Positions 47,395 through 57,684 of a stretch of 64,000 nt of DNA are shown one piece after another. Numbering within the stretch: the first letter of the stretch is position 1; each line of letters starts with the position of its first letter. The notes beneath the pieces are model-generated. The model worked only from the letters and a program-made list of their open reading frames with translations. It was not told the DNA's origin and did not search any database. The translations under genes and the position numbers were made by a program. Origin of the DNA: Sagittula salina (lineage in GTDB: Bacteria; Pseudomonadota; Alphaproteobacteria; Rhodobacterales; Rhodobacteraceae); the NCBI RefSeq assembly GCF_017813235.1, contig NZ_JAGISH010000001.1:186001-250000 (forward strand), given 5' to 3'.

Positions 47395-47668
47395 TTCACG
47401 CTACCCGTACTTGCCGGTGCCGGTGCCGTTCTGACTATCCTGTCCGGGATCCCTCCGCCGCCATTCAGGCTGCGATCCGACTGTCGCCTCCACGGGCGCT
47501 CCATGCACCCGATGGCCTTCCCACGCGGGGTGGTGTTCTTGCCCGGTGTTCTTGCCTGTGCCCCGAAGCGGTTGATGGCTCAAAGGTGGCACGAATCGGT
47601 TAGGAAATCATCAACGAAGCTTTACGGAATGATATGCATTTTCATAAAGTTGTTGCGGGTCCCGCCAT

Positions 47669-48133
47669 CTAGAGCAGGTCCAGCGGCCCAGGGCGGCGCT
47701 CCTCCGAGAGCAGGACATTGGCCTCGATGTTGCCCGCCCCGGGCAGCGTCATGATCCGCCTCCGCAGCACCCGTTCGAAATCGGGAATGTCGCGCGCCAC
47801 CACACGCAGACGGTAGTCGAACAGCCCCAGAACATGTTCCACCACCTGCACTTCCGGGATGGCCGAGACCGCGCGTTCGAAGTCCTCCAGCGATACGCGC
47901 CCCTTCGTCGCCAGTTTCACGCCGAGAAACACCGTCACCCCGAACCCCAGCGCCGCCACGTCCACGTCCAGACGGGAGTCGCGGAACACGCCTCCCTCAC
48001 GCAGCCGCTTGATACGGCGCCAGCAGGCCGGTTGCGAGAGGCCGAACCGACGCCCCAGCGCCCCGGCGGAGGCAGTCGCATCCTCTGTGAAAGCCCGCAC
48101 GAGCGCGCGGTCGGTGTCGTCGAGGCGGATCAT
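47669..48133 (-). CDS. Lrp/AsnC family regulator, downstream copy
   Basis: 154 residues: an N-terminal helix-turn-helix ('LDDTDRALVRAFTEDATASAGALGRRFGLSQPACWRRIKRL') and a C-terminal RAM ligand-binding domain ('VEHVLGLFDYRLRVVARDIPDFERVLRRRIMTLPGAGNIEANVLLSE'). Its start overlaps the stop of the other Lrp gene by 4 bases, so the two are translationally coupled and could form a heteromer. Amino-acid-responsive control of the divergent ilvC is the natural inference. Confidence 0.9.
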   Translation of the reverse strand: MIRLDDTDRALVRAFTEDATASAGALGRRFGLSQPACWRRIKRLREGGVFRDSRLDVDVAALGFGVTVFLGVKLATKGRVSLEDFERAVSAIPEVQVVEHVLGLFDYRLRVVARDIPDFERVLRRRIMTLPGAGNIEANVLLSEERRPGPLDLL

Positions 48134-48585
48134 AGCGGCAGTGCCTCCGTGTCCTTCACCCGCGCCACATGCATGAGAGCCTCGATGTCGGAGATATGCG
48201 GCAGCGACAGCAGCCGCTCGCGATAAAGCTGTTGGTAATGTCCCATATCGCGCGCGATGACCGCCAGCCGGACGTCGGTCTGCCCGAGAAAGGTCTGGAT
48301 CTCCAGCACCTCCGGAACCTCGCGCGCGGCGGCGATGAATTCGTCAAAGGCGCGTGGCTGCGTCTTGTCCAGCGTCACCCGCAGCGATACCTCCACCTCC
48401 CACCCCAAGGCTGGCCAGTGGATCACTCCGCGCAAGCCGCGCAAGACGCCTTTCTCGCGCAGCCGTTCCAACCGACGGGCCAGCGTGGACCCGGTCACCC
48501 CGGCCTGTTCTGCCAGTTCTGCCATCCCGCCATCCGGCGCCGCCTGGTAGTAGCGCAGTATGCGCCGGTCCGTATCGTCGAGCAT
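48130..48585 (-). CDS. Lrp/AsnC family regulator, upstream copy
   Basis: 151 residues with the same HTH-RAM layout as its downstream partner ('MLDDTDRRILRYYQAAPDGGMAELAEQAGVTGSTLARRLERLREKGVL' then 'FLGQTDVRLAVIARDMGHYQQLYRERLLSLPHISDIEALMHVARV') but clearly diverged in sequence, so this is an old pair, not a recent duplication. The ATG at 48585 fits the family N-terminus; the frame stays open 25 codons further into the promoter. It is divergent from ilvC, with 128 bases between the starts. Confidence 0.9.
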   Translation of the reverse strand: MLDDTDRRILRYYQAAPDGGMAELAEQAGVTGSTLARRLERLREKGVLRGLRGVIHWPALGWEVEVSLRVTLDKTQPRAFDEFIAAAREVPEVLEIQTFLGQTDVRLAVIARDMGHYQQLYRERLLSLPHISDIEALMHVARVKDTEALPL

Positions 48586-49736
<1,151 letters not shown>

Positions 49737-49755
49737 TCCTACCGGAAAAACTGCC

Positions 49756-49784
49756 AAGGGCGGCCCACGGGCCGCCCTTTTCAT
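49756..49784 (+). terminator. Terminator after ilvC
   Basis: AAGGGCGGCC (49756-49765)/GGCCGCCCTT (49770-49779), then TTTTC. Confidence 0.85.
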
Positions 49785-49820
49785 GTCCGCACCACCGCTG
49801 CCGGACGTTGCCCGCCCGGT

Positions 49821-51479
49821 TCAGCCCTCGCGGCCCGTGGTCGGGGCCTGCGTCTGCGTCTGCGTCGGGGTCGGCGTCGGCCAGTCTATGTCGTAGGTTT
49901 GCTTCATGTACCCTTGGAAGTACGACCGCATGACCGGAAAGGCGTCCGCGATCTTGAGAAACGCGTCGCGGTCCAGCACCAGCACCTTTGTATCCTCCAG
50001 CGCGTGCACCGTGCCAGAACGCCGCTCCTGCCCCAGAACCATCCGCTCGCCAAAGTGCTGGCCGGGTGTCACCCGTTTGGTCACCGGTTCCCCGGTGTGG
50101 GTGTCGGGATAGGTCAGTTCCACCGCGCCTTCGATGACTGTGTAGAACCCGTCGGCGCGCGTCCCCGCCTCGAAAATCCGGTCGCCCGCGCGGTAATGCA
50201 CGTAGCGCGCCGCGGGCGGCGCTTCACTGCGCATCTGGACGGTGGAGCGCGGCGAAACCGCGTCCATCACCCAGTTCAACAGCACTTTCACCTTGGTCCC
50301 GAAGCCAGGCAGGAAGGCGACGTAGTAGGCCCGCCAGAGCAGCCAGGCGGGGAAGCCAGAAAGCTTCATCCCCCAGACCTCCGCCACGCCGCGCCGGGCA
50401 CCGAGCGACGCCAGCGCACCCTGACTCTTGTAGTTGAAAGGTTTCAGCGCCTTGCCGGAGAGGCTTGCGGCGATGTTCTCTGCCAGTTGGCGCGCCTCGC
50501 GCACCGCGAATTGCGCGGTGGGCGGGGCAAAGTCAGTGCGCGCGCTGGCGCCCTCCTTCATCGGGATCATCGCGCAGTCGCCCAGCGACCAGACATCCGT
50601 CTGCCCCTCGCAACGCAGCATGCGGTCGACCTTGATCCGGCCGTGAGCGTGGGCCAGCGGCATGGCCTGCACCACCTTCGAGGGCGCGTTGCCGATCGTG
50701 GCAACGATGGTCCGGGTGGGGATCTCGGTGCCGTCCGACAGGATCAGCCGCGTGCCGGTGGCGGATTTCACCCCGACGCCCAGCAGGATCTCGATGCCCC
50801 GCTTCTCCAGCTGCTTCGCGGCGTAGCGCCCAAGGCTTTCGGGCAGTTCGCCCAAGACACGTGGCGCGAATTCCACCACCTTGACGCTCACCTCCCCGCG
50901 CGAGACGTTGGGGTAGTATTTCAACGAGCGGTCGATCAGCTCCTTCATCTCGCCGACCGTCTCCACACCCGAAAAACCGGCGCCGATGACACAGAAGGTC
51001 AGCGCCTCCTTCTTGACCTCCGGCAGGCGGGTGATGTCGGCGTGCTCGAGGCGTTCGATCACGTGGGCGCGCAGTCGGCGCGCGTCCTCCAGCGTCTTCA
51101 TGGTGAGGGCATGGTCGGCGAGGCCGGGCATCCGCGACAGGTCGGTTTCCTGCCCGAGCGCCACGACAAGCTGATCGTAGCCGACCTCAGTCGGGCGGCG
51201 CTGCACCCCCTGGAAAATGGTGACCACCTTGCGGGAAACATCGACATCGTGGATGCGGGCCTTGCGGACCTTCACACCCTTCAGGAGGAAGCGCAGCGGC
51301 GTCACCGCATGGGGCGCGGTAATAGCCCCGGCGGCGACCTCCGGCAGCAACGGCTGGAAGACAAAGTAGTTCTCGGCGTTGATCAGTTCGATCTCCGCCT
51401 TCGGCAGCTTGCGGCGCAGTTCACGCGCGGCAAAGAGACCGGCAAAACCGCCGCCGAGGATCAGGATACGCTGGGTCAT
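49821..51479 (-). CDS. NDH-2-like FAD oxidoreductase fused to a cyclic-nucleotide-binding domain
   Basis: 552 residues. Residues 1-400 are a type II NADH dehydrogenase-like flavoprotein: 'ILILGGGFAGLFAARELRRKL' (FAD), 'CVIGAGFSGVETVGEM' (NADH), 'VWSLGDCAMIP' and the membrane-associating 'FPAWLLWRAYYVAFLPGF'. Residues about 423-520 are a Crp-like cNMP-binding domain ('AGDRIFEAGTRADGFYTVIEGAVELTY', 'GQHFGERMVLGQERRSGTV'). A Thr/Pro/Gln tail (PTPTPTQTQTQAP) is encoded by a hexanucleotide repeat. The fusion suggests quinone-linked NADH oxidation tuned by a cyclic nucleotide or by membrane placement. The start at 51479 has AAAGGAG upstream. Confidence 0.85.
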   Translation of the reverse strand: MTQRILILGGGFAGLFAARELRRKLPKAEIELINAENYFVFQPLLPEVAAGAITAPHAVTPLRFLLKGVKVRKARIHDVDVSRKVVTIFQGVQRRPTEVGYDQLVVALGQETDLSRMPGLADHALTMKTLEDARRLRAHVIERLEHADITRLPEVKKEALTFCVIGAGFSGVETVGEMKELIDRSLKYYPNVSRGEVSVKVVEFAPRVLGELPESLGRYAAKQLEKRGIEILLGVGVKSATGTRLILSDGTEIPTRTIVATIGNAPSKVVQAMPLAHAHGRIKVDRMLRCEGQTDVWSLGDCAMIPMKEGASARTDFAPPTAQFAVREARQLAENIAASLSGKALKPFNYKSQGALASLGARRGVAEVWGMKLSGFPAWLLWRAYYVAFLPGFGTKVKVLLNWVMDAVSPRSTVQMRSEAPPAARYVHYRAGDRIFEAGTRADGFYTVIEGAVELTYPDTHTGEPVTKRVTPGQHFGERMVLGQERRSGTVHALEDTKVLVLDRDAFLKIADAFPVMRSYFQGYMKQTYDIDWPTPTPTQTQTQAPTTGREG

Positions 51480-51670
51480 GTCGGGATCGCTCCTTTCGCC
51501 GCGAACAGCCCGTCGCGGCGCAATACGGGCCGGTGAATGCCGCACGACACCGCCATTTGCAAGATTTTTGTTTTTAATTTCAATAGCATACATTTGTACA
51601 CGAAACAAACCCTTTAAAACCCGCGTCTTGCCCGATTGCGTCCGGCCCCGAGCGGGGCTACGGCTGCGCC

Positions 51671-52588
51671 ATGACACCGGAAATCACGCCCCGTAGCTGG
51701 GCCATGGTGGGCGCGCTTGGCCTTGTCTGGGGCGCCACCTTCCTCTTCATGGAAATCGCGCTTCGCGGCATGACGCCCTTCTGGCTGGCGGCCTGGCGCA
51801 TTGGCTTTGCCGCCGCTCTGACGGTGGCGATCTGGCGCTTTACCGGGGGCCGCCTGTTCCTGACGGGGGACCGCGCCTGGGGCGCGCTGACGGCCATCGG
51901 GCTCCTGTCCACGGCCGTGCCCTTCATGCTGCTCAGTTGGGGGCTGCAATACGTAACCTCCGGCTTTGCCGGGGTTTCCATGGCGGCGGTGGCACTGATG
52001 GTGCTGCCTTTGGCGCATGTCTTCGTCCCGGGAGAGCGCATGTCCCTGCGCCGCCTGATCGGTTTCGTGATCGGGTTCGCCGGCGTGGCGGTGCTGATCG
52101 GGCCGGAAGCCTTCGCCTCATCCGGCGACCCGCTGGAGCCGTGGGGCCGCGTCGCCTGCCTCGCTGCCGCCGGGTGCTATGCGGTCAGTTCGGTGACCAT
52201 GCGCCGCCTGCCCCCCGTTGACCCCATCGGGCTGGCTGCCGTGCCGCTGGTGATCGGGTCCGCGCTGGTAATCCCGATGGCATGGCTGCGCGAAGGCGCT
52301 CCCGTGATGCCCGACAGCACGACGCTGCTGGTGGTGGCCATTCTCGGCCTGCTGCCCACGGCGGGCGCAAACCTGCTGCGGGTCCTGGTCGTGCGCTCCG
52401 CCGGGCCGGTGTTCATGACGCTGACCAATTACCAGGTGCCGCTCTGGTCGGTGATCCTCGGAATCCTCGTGCTCGGAGAGCCACTGCACCTGAACCTGAT
52501 CGCCGCCATGGTCCTGATCCTCGCCGGCGTCTTTGTCAGCCAGTGGGGCGCGCTTCGCCGCCTGTTCGGGGGCCACCGCACCGCATAG
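51671..52588 (+). CDS. EamA/DMT superfamily transporter
   Basis: 305 residues with ten predicted helices in two EamA repeats. The first repeat starts 'GALGLVWGATFLFMEIALRGMTPFWLAAWRIGFA', and the second ends 'NYQVPLWSVILGILVLGEPLHLNLIAAMVLILAGVFV', the usual GE.P..G motif position. It is probably an inner-membrane exporter of amino acids or metabolites; the substrate is unknown. It is divergent from the NDH-2-like gene. The 190-base gap includes a strongly AT-rich stretch (51552-51620) with the dyad TACATTTGTA, so both promoters lie there. Confidence 0.87.
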   Translation: MTPEITPRSWAMVGALGLVWGATFLFMEIALRGMTPFWLAAWRIGFAAALTVAIWRFTGGRLFLTGDRAWGALTAIGLLSTAVPFMLLSWGLQYVTSGFAGVSMAAVALMVLPLAHVFVPGERMSLRRLIGFVIGFAGVAVLIGPEAFASSGDPLEPWGRVACLAAAGCYAVSSVTMRRLPPVDPIGLAAVPLVIGSALVIPMAWLREGAPVMPDSTTLLVVAILGLLPTAGANLLRVLVVRSAGPVFMTLTNYQVPLWSVILGILVLGEPLHLNLIAAMVLILAGVFVSQWGALRRLFGGHRTA

Positions 52589-52627
52589 GCCACATGGCTG
52601 GGGACCGACAAGAGCCGGAAAATGAAA

Positions 52628-52657
52628 CGGGCCGGAAACCCGATGGTTTCCGGCCCG
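52628..52657 (-). terminator. Terminator of the pseudoprotease gene
   Basis: 13-bp perfect stem CGGGCCGGAAACC (52628-52640)/GGTTTCCGGCCCG (52645-52657). On the minus strand it is followed by TTTCATTTTCC. Confidence 0.8.
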
Positions 52658-52689
52658 CGTCGCCTGGGACCGCTTGGGTCGGCCCTGGG

Positions 52690-54651
52690 TTACCAGCAGC
52701 TCACCAGCACCGTCGTGTCCACCGCCAGTGCCGTCAGGTCCTCCGGCGCCAGCGGTGCGCCATCCATCGTGGCGGAGGCGTGCACCCCGTTAGCGCGCAG
52801 GAAATTCAGGATCAATTCGCCCTTCGCGGCAAAGCTGACCTGATCGGGCAACTGCCGTCCGCTGGCCGCGTCGCGCGGCAGCAGCATCCCCATGACATTG
52901 CCGCCCGCATCAAAGACCGGGCCGCCGACGTCGCCCGGTTTGGCATCGACCGCCAGCCGCTTCACGCCCTGTTCGCCGTTCAGCCCCTGCGTGTCCTCCA
53001 GCGTGCCGAAGGTCAGCGTCGGCGCGGTCAACACCCCGCCAAAGCTGTAGCCGGCAACGGCCACCTCCGACTGCAGACGCTGGGTGTCGGTGGTGAAAGG
53101 CGCCACGCGCCTGGGCGCCAGCGGGTCCACCGGCTGCAGGAGCGACACGCCAAGGCCCGCGTCCGAGGCGACAACCCTTGCATCATAGGTGCCGTTGATC
53201 GTCACCCGTTCGCATTGATCCGTCGTGGCGCTGGCCGCCAGCACCGTGCCGCGCGCGTCCACGAAGAAGCCCGAGCCGTTGCCTTTCGGGGTGCGCACCT
53301 TCAGCCCTGAAACCAGATCCACCGCCTGCCCCGCGTCGCTGACCGCCGCCGGGTCCAGCACACCGGGCATCCGCTGGTAGCTGTCCTGCATAAGCGCCAG
53401 AACGCGGCTGCGGCGCTCCTCGTCCCCGGCGGGCCAGATCAGGGTAAAGCCCTTGATCTCGCCGTCTTGCAGCCCGACCTCCGTGTGCGACACGATGCGG
53501 TCGTTTGCGCCAGTCAGCAGAAAACCCCGGCTGTCGCGGCGGCGCTCGCCTTCAACAGGCACGATCTCAAGCGTCTGCATGATCTCGTAAAGCCCGTTCA
53601 GAGTGCGCGCATCGCCCGGCTGAGAGATCAGCAGCACCTGCACGTCAAGGTCGGTGGTGGGTTGATAGATGGCAAAGGGCGCCTCGTAGCGGTCGAAGGC
53701 CACGACACCCATGGGCATCTGCATGGCGATGCCCGCGCGACCGTCGACGCGTTCGGCCATGCCCATACCATCGAGCACGGCATTGTACTGCCGCAGCAGT
53801 TCCGCGCGCTGCATGGTGGTCAGGATGCCGGTCGGCTCAAGGTTGCTGGCCTCCTGCCACGCCGCCATTGAGCGCCGCGTACCGGGGCCAAAGGCGCCGT
53901 CGATCCGGCCTTCGTAGAAGCCTGCCCATCGCAGCGCGACCTGCAGCATGTCGCGCTCTTCCCGCGTCAGCAGCCCCTCGGAAGCGCGCGCCTCGCGCGG
54001 GGTCTCGTCGTCGATCACCGCCGGACCGGTGTCGGCCGCCGGTTCGGAAGTGGTTTCGGGAGTGGTTTCGGGGATCGCTTCGGGTGCTTGCGCGGCCTCG
54101 GGCGCCGCCGGCGTCTCCGGGGCCCCCGGCTGGGCCGCGGTCCCGCTGGGCGCGTCCGCCTGCGTATCCGCCTCCGCCTGTGGCGACAGGCCGTCCTCGG
54201 ACAGTTGTTCGCGCAGTGCCGCCACATCGGAGGCCGGGTCGGCCGTTGTCACGTCCTGCACCTGCGGAGCCTGCGTTGCGGTCTGATCGACCGCTGCGCC
54301 CACCGGCCAGAACTGACGACCGTAGACCCGGCTGCTTTCGACGTAGCTGTCCGGCGGCACAGCCCCCGAGCCGAGGAACTCTCCCAGAAAGGCCTCGGCC
54401 TCCGCCCGGCTGGCGTAGGGCCCCAGCGCCACGCCGTACCAGCCGCCCCCCAGCGAGAAGCCATTGACGTTGTTCAACCCTTGTCCAAATTGTCGCACGC
54501 TGGATTGCGCCCCGGCCAGCGAGGTCCGTGCCTCTACCTGGATGAAGAATTGCTCTCCGGCGGGGTCGCCCCCCGGTCCGGCGTCTTGGGCGAACGCACC
54601 CTGACCGGCAAGGATCAGCGCAAAGGCAAGGGTTTTCAACTGGCTCGGCAT
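52690..54651 (-). CDS. Exported SPOR/peptidoglycan-binding protein with inactive trypsin-like domain
   Basis: 653 residues. A signal peptide (about residues 1-21, 'LKTLAFALILAGQGAFAQ') leads a SPOR-like repeat ('FFIQVEARTSLAGAQSSVRQF...WYGVALGPYASRAEAEAFL'). A Pro/Glu/Ala linker, a PG_binding_1 domain ('LQVALRWAGFYEGRIDGAFGPGTRRSMAAWQE') and a C-terminal chymotrypsin-like domain follow. In that domain the His of VLTNAHVV is Ala475 (VLAASATT), the Asp of NDLALL is Gly501, and the Ser of GNSGGP is Val575 (GDVGGPV). It is therefore a pseudoprotease, probably a cell-wall scaffold or binding protein. The ATG at 54651 is preferred to a GTG 9 bases upstream. Confidence 0.82.
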   Translation of the reverse strand: MPSQLKTLAFALILAGQGAFAQDAGPGGDPAGEQFFIQVEARTSLAGAQSSVRQFGQGLNNVNGFSLGGGWYGVALGPYASRAEAEAFLGEFLGSGAVPPDSYVESSRVYGRQFWPVGAAVDQTATQAPQVQDVTTADPASDVAALREQLSEDGLSPQAEADTQADAPSGTAAQPGAPETPAAPEAAQAPEAIPETTPETTSEPAADTGPAVIDDETPREARASEGLLTREERDMLQVALRWAGFYEGRIDGAFGPGTRRSMAAWQEASNLEPTGILTTMQRAELLRQYNAVLDGMGMAERVDGRAGIAMQMPMGVVAFDRYEAPFAIYQPTTDLDVQVLLISQPGDARTLNGLYEIMQTLEIVPVEGERRRDSRGFLLTGANDRIVSHTEVGLQDGEIKGFTLIWPAGDEERRSRVLALMQDSYQRMPGVLDPAAVSDAGQAVDLVSGLKVRTPKGNGSGFFVDARGTVLAASATTDQCERVTINGTYDARVVASDAGLGVSLLQPVDPLAPRRVAPFTTDTQRLQSEVAVAGYSFGGVLTAPTLTFGTLEDTQGLNGEQGVKRLAVDAKPGDVGGPVFDAGGNVMGMLLPRDAASGRQLPDQVSFAAKGELILNFLRANGVHASATMDGAPLAPEDLTALAVDTTVLVSCW

Positions 54652-54835
54652 GGGTGTCACGGACCTTTGGAACTAAAGCATAATCGATAGGTGTATTAGC
54701 AGATCATGCCGTCCGTGCACGCGAAAATGAAGCCGCGCGCCGATTGACCCCGCCCCTGTTGCCGCCTAATCAGGCCCCGATCCGCCGTGCCCGGTTCCGA
54801 CCTGCGGCCATCCGGCGACCATCAGGAGGCCCGAC

Positions 54836-55780
54836 ATGTCCGAGACGCTGCCGAAACCCCGCTCCTTCCAGGAGATCATCCTGCGCCTGCAAGGCTACTG
54901 GGCCTCCAAGGGCTGCGCAATCCTGCAACCCTACGACATGGAGGTGGGCGCCGGAACCTTTCACCCGGCCACGACGCTCCGGGCGTTGGGATCGAAGCCC
55001 TGGACGGCGGCCTATGTGCAGCCCTCGCGACGCCCCACCGACGGGCGCTACGGCGAGAACCCGAACCGGCTGCAGCATTACTACCAGTATCAGGTCATCA
55101 TCAAACCATCGCCGCCGGACCTGCAGGCGCTCTACCTCGGATCGCTCGAAGCGATCGGCATCGACTCGGCCCTGCACGACGTGCGTTTTGTGGAGGACGA
55201 CTGGGAAAGCCCGACGCTGGGGGCATGGGGACTGGGCTGGGAGGTCTGGTGCGACGGCATGGAGGTCTCACAGTTCACCTACTTCCAGCAGGTCGGCGGG
55301 CATGACTGCTCGCCCGTGTCGGGAGAGCTGACCTACGGGCTCGAACGCCTTGCCATGTATGTGCTGGGTGTCGATCACGTCATGGAGATGCCGTTCAATG
55401 CGCCCGACGCGCCGATCCCGCTGACCTACGGCGATGTCTTCCGCCAGACCGAAGAAGAATATTCCCGCTTCAACTTCGACACTGCCGATACCGCGGCCCT
55501 GCTGCGCCACTTCGAAGAGGCCGAAGCCGAGTGCGGCGCCATCCTGTCGCGCGATGCGGAAGATCCGAAAACCGGCAAGCGCATCGTCATGGCGCACCCC
55601 GCCTATGACCAGTGCATCAAGGCGTCGCATATCTTCAACCTGCTCGACGCGCGCGGCGTGATCTCTGTCACCGAGCGGCAGGCCTACATCGGCCGCGTGC
55701 GCGCCCTGGCCAGGATGTGCGCCGACGCCTTCGTCACCACCGAGGCCGGCGGCTGGACGCCGGAGGCGGTCCCGGCATGA
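54836..55780 (+). CDS. glyQ: Glycyl-tRNA synthetase alpha subunit
   Basis: 314-residue catalytic subunit of the heterotetrameric GlyRS. It opens '[44 protein letters not shown]' and contains '[35 protein letters not shown]' and '[23 protein letters not shown]', all class II motifs. AGGAGG lies 8 bases before the ATG. It is the first gene of a rightward run glyQ, DUF6446-like, DUF1206, glyS. The next gene overlaps by 4 bases (ATGA). Confidence 0.97.
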   Translation: MSETLPKPRSFQEIILRLQGYWASKGCAILQPYDMEVGAGTFHPATTLRALGSKPWTAAYVQPSRRPTDGRYGENPNRLQHYYQYQVIIKPSPPDLQALYLGSLEAIGIDSALHDVRFVEDDWESPTLGAWGLGWEVWCDGMEVSQFTYFQQVGGHDCSPVSGELTYGLERLAMYVLGVDHVMEMPFNAPDAPIPLTYGDVFRQTEEEYSRFNFDTADTAALLRHFEEAEAECGAILSRDAEDPKTGKRIVMAHPAYDQCIKASHIFNLLDARGVISVTERQAYIGRVRALARMCADAFVTTEAGGWTPEAVPA

Positions 55781-56295
55781 GCGGCAAGCTCCTCAGCCTC
55801 GCCATCGTCGCGGTTGCACTGATCTTTGGCGCGGTGGTCTACTACACGCAGGTCTACTATTATTATGAAACGGTTGAGGCCGACGGCAGCACCGACGTGA
55901 TGCTGACCAGCCTCGCCACCGGCGAACCTGAGGCCATCGCCTACGACGGGTTCACGGCCATCGACGCGACCTCCTCTCCGATCCGCTACCGGGCGTGCTT
56001 TACCACGCCGCTCTCGATCCCGATGCTGACCGAAACCTACGAGATGTACGAGGGCTCAGCCCCCCGCAACGCGCCGGACTGGTTCTCCTGCTTCGACGCC
56101 GCCGCCATCGGGGCGCAGATCGAGGCCGGGACGGCGCATGTCTTCACCAGCCAGCGAAATATCGAATACGGAATCGACCGCGTGGTGGCGATCACCGACG
56201 GCGGCCAAGGCTATGTCTGGGAAGAAATCAACGACTGCGGCGACAAGGCCTACGACGGAACCCCACTGGGCGAGAACTGCCCCGAGCGCGACTGA
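55777..56295 (+). CDS. Membrane-anchored DUF6446-like protein
   Basis: 172 residues. One N-terminal helix ('[26 protein letters not shown]') anchors a periplasmic domain of about 145 residues containing four cysteines ('YRACFTTPL', '[11 protein letters not shown]', '[11 protein letters not shown]', 'GENCPERD') that could form two disulfides. This matches the small protein that Rhodobacterales encode between glyQ and glyS (DUF6446, recalled from the family layout). Translation is coupled to glyQ. The function is unknown. Confidence 0.75.
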   Translation: MSGKLLSLAIVAVALIFGAVVYYTQVYYYYETVEADGSTDVMLTSLATGEPEAIAYDGFTAIDATSSPIRYRACFTTPLSIPMLTETYEMYEGSAPRNAPDWFSCFDAAAIGAQIEAGTAHVFTSQRNIEYGIDRVVAITDGGQGYVWEEINDCGDKAYDGTPLGENCPERD

Positions 56296-56639
56296 GGCCA
56301 CGCGACCTAGCCCCCTGCGGGAGCGCTCCAGCGGAGTGCCTCCGGCACGCAGTTTCGGCCCTTCGGGGCCGTTTGCCTCCGGCGGGAGTATTTTTGCCCA
56401 AGAAGAAAAGTGGCGCCGGACCGATCGCCCGCCCGCCACCTTCCGCGCATGAAACGCGACCTCCCCCTTCAGTTTCTTGAAAATCACTTTTCGGAGTGAG
56501 CGCTCCACCTCTACCGGGCGGGCATTCGGCTCGCGCGCCAATCGGCTTGTGTTATCGAGCCGAAGCCTCTCGCCACTCACGGAGGGAACCAAACCCGGGC
56601 CTCGGGCGCTTATCCCTCATGCAGGAGAGGACCCAGATT
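56296..56639. other. Intergenic region with hairpins and repeat
   Basis: 344 bases, no gene. It contains CGGCCC-TTCG-GGGCCG (56356-56371), repeat copy 4 (56373-56410), and GGAGCGCTCC/GGAG..GCTCC palindromes near 56320 and 56495. The DUF1206 promoter probably lies in 56460-56620, an AT-richer stretch. Confidence 0.55.
56373..56410 (-). repeat. Interspersed hairpin repeat, copy 4 (reverse)
   Basis: Read on the minus strand: CTTTTCTTCTTGGGCAAAAA then TACTCCCGCCGGAGGC. It carries the CTTCTT-GG-CAAAAATAC-CC core shared with the other copies; the GC-rich hairpin half differs here. Confidence 0.6.
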
Positions 56640-57500
56640 ATGCCCGACAAAGCCCCCGCATGGGTCGCGCCCGTGATGCGCACCGGCTATTTCGCCCGCG
56701 CCGCGGTCTATACCGTGGTTGGCGGCCTCGCCTTTTTCGCCGCCATTCAGGGTGGCGCCGCGCAGGGCACAACCGACGCGCTGGCCGACCTGCAAAAACA
56801 TCCCGGCGGCCTGATTGCGCTCTGGCTCATTGCGCTGGGGCTCTGGGCCTACATGATCTGGCGGCTGGTGGATGCCGCACTCGACCTCGATTGCTATGGC
56901 TCTGACGCGAAGGGGCTGTTCGCCCGCGCCGGTCTGGTTGTCACCGGGTTGATCCACGCCGCTATCGGTGCCTCTGTCGCTGCCATCGCGCTTGGGGGCG
57001 ACAGCGGCGGGGGCAGCGGCACCCAGACTGCCACGCAAAAGCTCATGACCATGCCAGCGGGGCCGTGGCTCGTCGGGCTGGCTGGCCTCATCACTATCGG
57101 TGCCGGGGCCTACTACATCCGCAAAGGCATCAAGGAGAGCTACAAGGAGCACATCCGCGTCACCGCCACCGCCCAGCGGCTCGCCCCGGTGATGAAGGCC
57201 GGTTGCATCGCCGAGGGCGTGGTCGTGGGCCTCATCGGCCTCTCCGTAACCTACGCCGCGCTCACCACCGATCCCAGTCAGGCCGGGGGGCTGGGCGAGG
57301 CCTTGCATCACCTGCGCTCCATGGCCTTCGGGCGCATCCTGCTGGCGCTTGTCGGGCTGGGCCTCGTCGGGTTCGCCGTGGAAAATGCCGTCGAAGGAGC
57401 CTACCGCGTGCTGCCCCGTTATGATGGCGCAGATGTCCTGACGCTGGCAAAGCGTGCCAAGCTCCGGGCCGAGGGCAAGCTCGACGAAGTGACGGCCTGA
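56640..57500 (+). CDS. DUF1206 family membrane protein
   Basis: 286 residues with six helices arranged as three DUF1206 repeats, each a helix pair: from 'VMRTGYFARAAVYTVVGGLAFFAAI', from 'LFARAGLVVTGLIHAAIGASVAAIA' and from 'VMKAGCIAEGVVVGLIGLSVTYAAL'. The repeated 'R.GY.ARA.VY...G' opening is the family signature. The function is unknown. The start at 56640 has CAGGAGAGGA upstream; the frame is open 48 codons further without similarity. It sits between glyQ and glyS, separated from each by hairpin-rich gaps. Confidence 0.82.
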   Translation: MPDKAPAWVAPVMRTGYFARAAVYTVVGGLAFFAAIQGGAAQGTTDALADLQKHPGGLIALWLIALGLWAYMIWRLVDAALDLDCYGSDAKGLFARAGLVVTGLIHAAIGASVAAIALGGDSGGGSGTQTATQKLMTMPAGPWLVGLAGLITIGAGAYYIRKGIKESYKEHIRVTATAQRLAPVMKAGCIAEGVVVGLIGLSVTYAALTTDPSQAGGLGEALHHLRSMAFGRILLALVGLGLVGFAVENAVEGAYRVLPRYDGADVLTLAKRAKLRAEGKLDEVTA

Positions 57501-57684
57501 CGTCGGACTGACCTGCCGGCGCGGTGCACATTTTTTCCCTGCGCCCTGCCCGCGCTCAGCCCGAGCAAGGGGCGCTTGCGACCCCGGCCCTGCGCCGCTA
57601 GACACCACGCCAACTGGACCCGTCCGCGCCACCCTTGGGAACACCCCCGACAGGGACAGGCGTGGGCAAAGCTGTGGTGAGACG

